From JBHJHK01 sp050330975 (lineage in GTDB: Bacteria > Pseudomonadota > Gammaproteobacteria > Competibacterales > Competibacteraceae), in the NCBI GenBank assembly GCA_050330975.1, contig JBHJHK010000504.1:1-6837 (forward strand): 6,837 bases of DNA, in the 5' to 3' direction. How positions within the stretch are numbered: the stretch's first letter is position 1; each line of letters begins with the position of its first letter. The notes below the pieces were generated by a model that did not search any database, was not told the origin of the DNA, and saw only the letters and a program-made list of their open reading frames with translations. This document shows positions 1 through 4,785 of the stretch, one piece after another. The translations under genes and the position numbers were made by a program.

Positions 1-477
1 CAGGACGGCGAGCGGCTGTTCCTGGATGCTTGGCTCAGCGCCCTCTTGACGGCGCCCGAACCCCGAGGGCCAGCGGTGTTGCGCCGGGCAGACCAAATCA
101 CCCCGGAGCCCACTTCGGCCTCGAACGACCAGGTGGAAAGCCTGTTGCGCCGCGCCCGGGCGAGCCTGGCGGACTACCGCCTCCTGACTCCCCCGGGGGA
201 CAATGCCCATGATTACTTTCGCCAGGTGCTGGCCATCGACCCCGACAACGCCGAAGCCCTCGCCGGTGATCGGGCCATAGCCAACGCCTACGGCCGTCTG
301 GCGCGGGGTGCCCTCAACCGCGGTCGCTACGACAAGGTTCGGCTGTTCGTGAGTCGAGGTCTACAGGTCGACCCCGGCAATGCCGAACTCCGCAACCTGG
401 GCAACCGGGCTGTGCGCCGGCGGCGCAACCCGCCGAGTTGGCGATCAGACGGCGACTTGGGCTACACCAATAAATAG
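1..477 (+). CDS. C-terminal fragment of TPR-tailed protein (possible Ser/Thr kinase or related signalling protein)
   Basis: The reading frame is open from the first base and ends at TAG 475-477, so 158 residues of a longer protein are visible and the start lies outside the window. The first 40 or so residues look like a linker. After that comes a helical segment reading like paired TPR units: a repeat ending in LAIDPDNAEALAG, then LARGALNRGRYDKVRLFVSRGLQVDPGNAEL, with the usual alternation of small and hydrophobic residues and the DP-N-A turn. A short Arg-rich tail follows. From memory, the sequence around LLTPPGDNA plus this repeat resembles the C-terminal tail of proteobacterial Ser/Thr protein kinases and other sensor proteins; no kinase domain is visible, so that identity is inferred. 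The FHA gene 55 bp downstream on the same strand supports a phospho-signalling context. A TTG at 46 could be read as a start, but the open frame upstream and the incomplete domain argue for truncation by the window edge. Confidence 0.8.
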   Translation, partial: QDGERLFLDAWLSALLTAPEPRGPAVLRRADQITPEPTSASNDQVESLLRRARASLADYRLLTPPGDNAHDYFRQVLAIDPDNAEALAGDRAIANAYGRLARGALNRGRYDKVRLFVSRGLQVDPGNAELRNLGNRAVRRRRNPPSWRSDGDLGYTNK

Positions 478-532
478 GCGGCCCATTTCCCACCTGCCTA
501 TCCACCCCTCTTCTATCTTGGACACTGTGGCC

Positions 533-1177
533 ATGCCCATCAATTTTCGCCGTCGCCAGGACAAAAAATCCCCACCGTCGACCACGACCCTCACCCCCAC
601 CCTCGACCTCAATCGGGACAGTGGCGTTGGGGCCAAGCCAGGGGGTATCCCCGGGGGGGGCAAGTCGGAGGACGACAACGTGGGCGCCACCCTGGATCTC
701 ACCCCCGCCGACACTCCGGCTGATCCCCTACCCAGCACCCGCCGCATCGACCCTCCCGCCGCCCCGGCCACCAAGGCCTCGGGCGTCGCCCTGGATGCTG
801 TCGCCCCGCCCACCCGACGCTTTCAGTTTGTGGTGGGTTGGTTGGTGGTAATCGCTGGGCCCGGTTGTGGCCACGTGGCTCCCCTCTACGTGGGCACCAA
901 CCCCATCGGCCGCGGCGAGGGGGCCTTGATCTCCCTGGAGTTCGGCGACGACGGCATTCGCGGACAGGACCACGCCATCATCAACTACGACCACCACCGC
1001 CGCCAGTTCCACCTCATCGGCCGCAGCGCCCCAGTGGAGCTCAACGGCGCCCCCCTGTTGGAGCCCTGTTGGCTCAAGGGAGGCGAATTCATCACCCTGG
1101 GTCGCACTCGCCTGCGCTTCGTCGCCCTGTGCGATACCCAGTTCGACTGGCAAGACAGTGGGGTCGCCGTCATTTGA
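533..1177 (+). CDS. FHA-domain protein with disordered N-terminus
   Basis: The product is 214 residues. FHA domains normally bind phosphothreonine peptides and work with Ser/Thr kinases in the cytoplasm. Residues 1-95 are Pro/Thr/Asp-rich and probably disordered, with a basic start (RRRQDKK) and two TLDL motifs near residues 23 and 53. Residues 101-200 fit an FHA beta-sandwich: GWLVVIAGPGCG, then TNPIGR (G126-R127), GDDGIRGQDHAIINYD, ELNG (171-172) and a final TLGRTRLRFVALC strand. The GR, H147 and NG elements are present, but the usual Ser-Arg before the His is replaced by R143-G144 and the first Asn of the later loop is missing. I chose ATG 533 because it begins a basic N-terminus just after the preceding gene. 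The frame is open back to at least 380 and GTG 527 is also possible; no clear Shine-Dalgarno is visible for either. It probably shares a transcript with the preceding signalling gene. Confidence 0.85.
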   Translation: MPINFRRRQDKKSPPSTTTLTPTLDLNRDSGVGAKPGGIPGGGKSEDDNVGATLDLTPADTPADPLPSTRRIDPPAAPATKASGVALDAVAPPTRRFQFVVGWLVVIAGPGCGHVAPLYVGTNPIGRGEGALISLEFGDDGIRGQDHAIINYDHHRRQFHLIGRSAPVELNGAPLLEPCWLKGGEFITLGRTRLRFVALCDTQFDWQDSGVAVI

Positions 1178-1262
1178 CGGGTGGCGGACAGGGGTAGCCC
1201 CATGGGGGGTTCAGCCCCAGGGGAGGTGAGGGTCGGGGGTACCCCCCGTGGCCCGGCGGCCG
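1178..1262. terminator. Convergent intergenic gap with GC palindromes, possible bidirectional termination region
   Basis: This 85-bp gap lies between two converging genes, so both transcripts should end near here. It contains a 10-bp palindrome CCCCATGGGG (1198-1207), a small TGGGG/CCCCA stem with a 7-nt loop (1203-1219), and a 12-bp palindrome GGGGGTACCCCC (1235-1246). None is followed by a T-run on either strand, so these are not textbook intrinsic terminators. Short stems with no U-tract could assist Rho-dependent ending or simply reflect the strong G/C-run bias seen across the window. The call rests mainly on position. Confidence 0.3.
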
Positions 1263-1751
1263 TCAGGCCGTGCGCTGGATGGTCTGGATTGGGGTTTTGA
1301 GACGATGAAGCTGGCCCTGGCCATCTTCGAGGTCTACGACGACCACTGCCTGGCTCCCAGGTGCCCACTTGGGGCCGTCGCGCACCACGATCTCCCAGGT
1401 CGCCGGACTCTCCCACCCCACGCGCACTTCGTGGGTGGCCGGCGCCCATACCTGGTCGCCATGGACGATCCAGACCTGAGCGATTTGCAGGCCATCGGGT
1501 AGCGCTTCGCCGTCTATGGTGTGGAGTTTGATGGAGGCCATGAGGGGTTTGCCATCGGGGGGAGAGATGGGCATGAAGTCGCGCCAATGATTAACCTCTA
1601 GCGCTAAAGGGCGCCCATCCACAGCGAGCCGTGCTGGGGCGGCGAGCAACGCTTCCAGGGTGGGTTGGGCCGCACCCGCCTGGACCGCTGCTACCAGCAG
1701 TGCCGTCACCAGCCACCGCCAGCAAACCGCCATCGCTTTGAATTTCGTCAT
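1263..1751 (-). CDS. Small secreted protein of unknown function
   Basis: The 162-residue product begins with a signal peptide: basic MTKFK, a hydrophobic stretch around residues 11-23 and an AGAA cleavage region near 25-28, so it is probably exported through Sec to the periplasm or beyond. There is no lipobox at the cleavage region; C10 lies too early. The mature part has a core at residues 56-70 (WRDFMPISPPDGKPL), then alternating strands (QVWIVHGDQVW, ATWEIVVRDGPKWAPG, AVVVVDLEDG) suggesting a small Ig-like beta-sandwich. From memory, the WRDFMPISPPDGKPL and RDGPKWGPG motifs recur in uncharacterised secreted proteins of diverse bacteria; I know no function for them. It is the last gene of the chaperone operon, 21 nt after the zinc-ribbon gene, with a very strong ribosome binding site that fixes the start. 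Its exported fate contrasts with the cytoplasmic upstream genes, so it may be functionally separate or independently expressed. Confidence 0.85.
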   Translation of the reverse strand: MTKFKAMAVCWRWLVTALLVAAVQAGAAQPTLEALLAAPARLAVDGRPLALEVNHWRDFMPISPPDGKPLMASIKLHTIDGEALPDGLQIAQVWIVHGDQVWAPATHEVRVGWESPATWEIVVRDGPKWAPGSQAVVVVDLEDGQGQLHRLKTPIQTIQRTA

Positions 1752-1757
1752 TATAGT

Positions 1758-1765
1758 CCTCCTCC
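1758..1765 (-). promoter_or_regulatory. Strong Shine-Dalgarno for the secreted-protein gene
   Basis: On the minus strand GGAGGAGG is followed by a 6-nt spacer (ACTATA) and the ATG at 1751. It is the strongest ribosome binding site in the window and decides the start over an ATG at 1776 in another frame that overlaps the upstream stop. Confidence 0.85.
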
Positions 1766-1772
1766 GGGGGGT

Positions 1773-2042
1773 TCATGGGTTGTATCGCCCTCCATGGGGC
1801 CTTCGCGCCCGCAAAAATCTCTCCACAGCCCGCGCCAGGGGCGTCTGCTGGAGGGCCTTGGCCCGGATCACTGCCGCCAGGGCCTCGGTGTCATCCCCCC
1901 GGGCGAGGCAGTGAATGGCCCTTTGTAACTGGCGACGCGCCACGGCTTCGGCCGCCAATACACTGCTGAGGTCGGCTTCACAGCGTCCACACAGGGGGTT
2001 GTCGTCCCGCAGCCGGGCGCGACACACCGGGCAGCGCTCCAT
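1773..2042 (-). CDS. Small zinc-ribbon protein of the Hsp70 operon
   Basis: The 89-residue product starts with a four-cysteine zinc ribbon: C4-P-V-C7 and C18-G-R-C21, with the RCPVCRARL and LCGRCEADL knuckles typical of small rubredoxin-like ribbons. Residues 25-82 are predicted helical (AVARRQLQRAIHCLARGDDTEALAAVIRAKAL), resembling one or two TPR-type helix pairs, and the protein ends in a basic RARRPHGGR tail. The start ATG shares one base with the stop of the Hsp70 gene (TGATG), so it is very likely translated by coupling; only a weak TGGA sits upstream. The same frame runs open far back into the Hsp70 gene, but that extension is antisense-quality noise without domain content. The specific role is unknown. 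Zinc ribbon plus helical repeats suggests a protein-protein adaptor for the chaperone, reminiscent in principle of the zinc-binding segment of type I J proteins, which the J protein of this operon lacks. Confidence 0.85.
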   Translation of the reverse strand: MERCPVCRARLRDDNPLCGRCEADLSSVLAAEAVARRQLQRAIHCLARGDDTEALAAVIRAKALQQTPLARAVERFLRARRPHGGRYNP

Positions 2043-3787
2043 CAAGGTTCCAGATAAAACAACATATCGTCGAGATCTCCCTGGGCAGTACCGATATCCC
2101 CATCCTGCTCCAGGGCATCCCTTAGGCCCTCCTTGGCACTGATCAAATCTTCGCGATCGTCCCCCCCCACCTGATCCAACAGGGCCGGGGCCCGCTCCAG
2201 ACGACTGTGGGCCCGATCCCGCAGGGCGCGATCTCCCCTGGGCCCGGCGTCCGTCGCCACCTTCTCCTCCCCGGGGAACAGTTGGGCGAGGCGCCGTTTG
2301 GCCGAGGCCATGGCCTCCCCCTCCACCCGACCCATGGCATTGGTGATGGTGACGCTCTTTTGCAGCCCCGTTTCCTTCTCGATGGCCGTGACCTGCAAAA
2401 TGCCGTTCAAATCCAGGGCGAAGTTCACCACAATGGGGTTGCCCGCCGGTACGGCACTCAAATTTTCCACGGTGAACTTGCCGATTTCGATGTTGTTGAG
2501 GGCGTCGGGGTCCTCCCCTTGGTAAACGTTGATATCCACCCGCACTTGGTCGTCGTGGGAGGTTTGAAACAACTCTCCCTTGGCCACCGGAATGGAGGTG
2601 TTTTTGTGGATCAACGGCACGTAGACATAGGGGTACCAAGCGCCATTGCGCTCCCCTAGGGCGCTGATGCCGAAGGTGTAGGGGGTGACGTCCACCAGCA
2701 CCGTGGCGATGGGCTGGCCGGCGTAGATGGCGGCTTGGACTGCGGCCCCCGTGGCCACACACAAGTCCGGGTCGATCTCGGCGTGGACGGTAAGGCCCAA
2801 CTCGTCCCGCAGCTGGGTTTGGATCAACGGGGTACGGGTCGCCCCCCCCACCAACAACACCTCGTCTACGTCCGCCAGGGCCAAGTGGGCCCCCTTGAGG
2901 GCGATGTGGAGGGCCTCCAAGGTGCGCTCGATCAACGGTGCGATCAGCGCTTCGTAGTCGTCCCGTTGGATCTCCAAGGACAAATTGACGGGATTCCCCG
3001 CCTCGTCCTCCAACAGGTATTCCTCTTCCACCAGCACAAAGGGCTGGTCGGAGAGGGCGATCTTGGCGGTCTCGGCGGCCCGCTGGATGCGGGCCATGGC
3101 CCGGCGGGAGGTCGTGGGGTCTACGCCGGCGGTCTGTTGCAAATGCTCCACTAGGTGTTCCACCACCAGGTGGTCGAAGTCGTCCCCCCCCAGGTGGTTG
3201 TCGCCGTGGCTCGCCAGTACCTCCACCACGTCTTCTTCGATGGCCACCACCGAGACGTCAAAGGTACCGCCCCCCAGGTCGTAGACCAAGACCCGCTTGC
3301 GCTGGCTCTGGTCGGCTTTGTAGGCCAAGGCGGCGGCGGTGGGTTCGTTGATGATCCGCACCACCTCCAACCCCGCCAATTCCCCCGCTTCTCGGGTGGC
3401 CTGGCGCTGGGCGTCGGAAAAGTAGGCCGGTACGGTGATCACCGCTTTGGTCACCGCGAGCTGGAGATGCTCTTCGGCGATGGCTTTGAGGCGCTTCAAG
3501 ATCAGCGCCGAGATCTCTTGGGGGCTGTAGGCCTGTTCCCCCAACACAAAGCGCTCGTCGCTGCCCATGTGGCGCTTGACGGAGCGCACCGTGCGCTCGG
3601 GGTACAACACGTACTGGTTTTTGGCCGGTTCCCCCACCAACAGTTGGCCGTCGTCGCCAAGGCCCACACAGGAGGGCAAGATCCGCCCCCCGGCGGCGAT
3701 GGGTATCACCGTCACCTGGCCGTCTTTGACCATGGCCACTTCGGAGTTGGTGGTGCCAAGGTCGATGCCGACGATCACATCGCTCAT
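2042..3787 (-). CDS. hscC: HscC-like Hsp70 chaperone
   Basis: The 581-residue product is an ATP-dependent Hsp70 acting on client proteins in the cytoplasm. The nucleotide-binding domain (1-360) carries phosphate loop GIDLGTTNS (7-15), the K71 equivalent of catalytic Lys70 of DnaK, INEPTAAALAY (146-156), VYDLGGGTFDVSV (168-180) and VLLVGGATRTPLI (310-322). The interdomain linker is VLVDVTP (363-369), the substrate-binding sandwich runs to about 485, and a shortened helical lid with no DnaK-type acidic tail ends the protein. It is shorter than DnaK (638 aa) and close to E. coli HscC (556 aa). HscC-type traits, compared from memory, include KRHMGS, VPAYFSDAQR, ELAGL, GDNHLGG (Asn at the DnaK Thr199 position) and YVPLIHKNTSIPV. 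It starts inside the stop of the GrpE-like gene (ATGA) with its own GAGGGA site. It is flanked by J-type and GrpE-type genes, so it has dedicated partners. A divergent DnaK paralogue is the alternative; the family is certain, the subfamily less so. Confidence 0.93.
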   Translation of the reverse strand: MSDVIVGIDLGTTNSEVAMVKDGQVTVIPIAAGGRILPSCVGLGDDGQLLVGEPAKNQYVLYPERTVRSVKRHMGSDERFVLGEQAYSPQEISALILKRLKAIAEEHLQLAVTKAVITVPAYFSDAQRQATREAGELAGLEVVRIINEPTAAALAYKADQSQRKRVLVYDLGGGTFDVSVVAIEEDVVEVLASHGDNHLGGDDFDHLVVEHLVEHLQQTAGVDPTTSRRAMARIQRAAETAKIALSDQPFVLVEEEYLLEDEAGNPVNLSLEIQRDDYEALIAPLIERTLEALHIALKGAHLALADVDEVLLVGGATRTPLIQTQLRDELGLTVHAEIDPDLCVATGAAVQAAIYAGQPIATVLVDVTPYTFGISALGERNGAWYPYVYVPLIHKNTSIPVAKGELFQTSHDDQVRVDINVYQGEDPDALNNIEIGKFTVENLSAVPAGNPIVVNFALDLNGILQVTAIEKETGLQKSVTITNAMGRVEGEAMASAKRRLAQLFPGEEKVATDAGPRGDRALRDRAHSRLERAPALLDQVGGDDREDLISAKEGLRDALEQDGDIGTAQGDLDDMLFYLEP

Positions 3788-4470
3788 GGGGATCCCTCGG
3801 GGTTATCGGCAGAAGTGGGGGCACGGCGGTTGACCCGCACATCGGCGAGGCGCAGGGTTTCGTCGCCCCAGCGATAGCCGGGGCGCAGCACCTCCACCAC
3901 CGCGCCGTCGGGCTGGTCGGCTAGCTGGCTCACCTCCACCGCCCGCATGGTGTGGGGATCCAGGGGTTGACCTTCGGCTGCCGTGGGCCGAACCTCCCGG
4001 TGGGCCAACAGGGCATCGAGGCGCCGCAAGGTGATGCGCTGGCCCTCTATGGCGCCCTGGCGCCAAGCGGCATCCCCGTCGCCGAGCAGCCGTTGGCGCA
4101 GGGAGCGGGGGCTGTGCCGCAACAGGGTGTCGAGGCCCACTTGCAGGCGGTCGCGGACCTCCACAACATCCAACAGCAACTGGCGCAGGCCCCCCCGATG
4201 GTGGGAGTCCAGGGCCTCCAGACGCCGCTGGGTCTCTGCGGCCAACTGGTCGCGGCTCTCCTCCAAGGCGGCAAAGGCGGCGCGAAAAGCGTCCAGGGCC
4301 TCCTTGACCTGGCGCGATTCCCGCTTGACGTCGCTGCGCAAGGCCGCCAATTCCACGAACAGCCGCTGGAGGTCGACCTCGACCTCGGCGTCGGCATCAG
4401 CCGGTGGGACCTCTGGGCCAGCGGCGTCGAGAAAGGCCCGAAACTCATCGATGAGTTGTTCTTTGTCCAA
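3784..4470 (-). CDS. Divergent GrpE-like nucleotide exchange factor
   Basis: The 228-residue product is somewhat longer than E. coli GrpE (197 aa). GrpE proteins open the Hsp70 nucleotide-binding domain so that ADP leaves. Residues 30-90 are a long charged helix, likely the dimerising coiled coil, followed by LLLDVVEVRDRLQVGLDTLL (98-117), which corresponds to the helix-bundle entry of GrpE. The C-terminal beta domain is recognisable at 166-215: LDPHTMRAVEV, GAVVEVLRPGY and ETLRLADVRVNR match the pattern of a G-F-D-P-x-x-H-x-A strand, a GY turn and a final LRPAxVxV strand. The inserted segment before it (118-165) is divergent. The start is TTG 4470, chosen because GGAG stands 6 nt upstream and no ATG or GTG alternative precedes the coiled coil; the frame is closed by the TAG of the J-domain gene. 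It overlaps the Hsp70 start by 4 nt, indicating a dedicated partner. Confidence 0.85.
   Translation of the reverse strand: MDKEQLIDEFRAFLDAAGPEVPPADADAEVEVDLQRLFVELAALRSDVKRESRQVKEALDAFRAAFAALEESRDQLAAETQRRLEALDSHHRGGLRQLLLDVVEVRDRLQVGLDTLLRHSPRSLRQRLLGDGDAAWRQGAIEGQRITLRRLDALLAHREVRPTAAEGQPLDPHTMRAVEVSQLADQPDGAVVEVLRPGYRWGDETLRLADVRVNRRAPTSADNPEGSP
3793..3798 (-). promoter_or_regulatory. Shine-Dalgarno of the Hsp70 gene
   Basis: GAGGGA on the minus strand with a 5-nt spacer (TCCCC) precedes ATG 3787. It lies within the last codons of the GrpE-like gene, so the Hsp70 can be initiated both by coupling through the ATGA overlap and de novo. Confidence 0.7.
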
Positions 4471-4476
4471 ACCAGG

Positions 4477-4480
4477 CTCC
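4477..4480 (-). promoter_or_regulatory. Shine-Dalgarno supporting the TTG start of the GrpE-like gene
   Basis: GGAG with a 6-nt spacer (CCTGGT) precedes TTG 4470. Only seven sense codons separate the in-frame TAG of the previous gene from this TTG, so this site largely settles the start. Confidence 0.6.
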
Positions 4481-4491
4481 AGGATGGGGGG

Positions 4492-4785
4492 CTAGTCGTC
4501 CAGGGCGGCGGCCAACACCTTGAGCTTCACCGCCGAAGGCCGGCCCCGGGTCTCCAGGGCGCGCTCTACCAAAAAGGCCAAATCGGGGCCTTCGAGATTG
4601 AGCCACTGAAAGCGCCGCCGGGCCGTGGGATCCTTGAGGCACTCGTAGGCGGTGCGGATGGCCTGGAAGCCTTCGGGGTCCCGCTCGGGGGGATGGGCCC
4701 GCACGGCGGCCAAGTAAGCCCGTTGAATGGCATCGGCGGCGGCGTCCTCAGGGACGCCCAACACCACAAAGGGATCTTTGATCAT
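4492..4785 (-). CDS. Small J-domain protein with HPP instead of HPD
   Basis: The 97-residue product consists of a J domain (about 4-62) and a short helical tail. J domains dock onto Hsp70 and trigger ATP hydrolysis. Visible are the DPFVVLGVPEDA opening, helix II AIQRAYLAAVRA, the loop HPPERDPE (31-38) and helix III FQAIRTAYECLKDPTARRRF with the usual A-Y-L-D-P pattern. The invariant Asp of HPD is Pro33; the following acidic residues E34 and D36 might substitute. From memory, J-like proteins with HPPE or RPEDDPE loops occur near HscC-type Hsp70s (E. coli DjlB/DjlC being the known HscC partners), so this may be a subfamily trait. There is no Gly/Phe linker, zinc centre or membrane segment. The start overlaps the upstream TPR gene stop (ATGA) without a clear Shine-Dalgarno, so translation probably depends on coupling. 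Confidence 0.88.
   Translation of the reverse strand: MIKDPFVVLGVPEDAAADAIQRAYLAAVRAHPPERDPEGFQAIRTAYECLKDPTARRRFQWLNLEGPDLAFLVERALETRGRPSAVKLKVLAAALDD

Noticed and set aside
380..532. N-terminal extension of the FHA protein back to ATG 380
   Set aside because: It would overlap the preceding coding region by about 98 bases and adds Thr/Arg/Trp-rich out-of-frame sequence; ATG 533 gives a sensible basic start.
478..532. Possible promoter between the TPR-tail gene and the FHA gene
   Set aside because: The 55 bp show no convincing -35/-10 pair; cotranscription with the upstream gene is the simpler reading.
985..1587. 200-codon minus-strand frame crossing the convergent gap
   Set aside because: It covers the FHA gene antisense and the secreted-protein gene out of frame, with Arg/Pro-rich noise and no domain.
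1591..1776. 61-codon minus-strand frame starting with an ATGA overlap at the zinc-ribbon stop
   Set aside because: It lies in another frame of the secreted-protein gene, which has a far better ribosome binding site and a clear signal peptide.
1773..2762. Minus-strand frame of 329 codons containing the zinc-ribbon gene
   Set aside because: The part beyond the ATG at 2042 runs out of frame through the Hsp70 gene with low-complexity Gly/Arg/Pro content; only the last 89 codons show domain structure.
3155..3877. 240-codon plus-strand frame opposite the Hsp70 gene
   Set aside because: His/Val/Gly-rich mirror of the Hsp70 coding strand, a known antisense effect; no start signal or domain.
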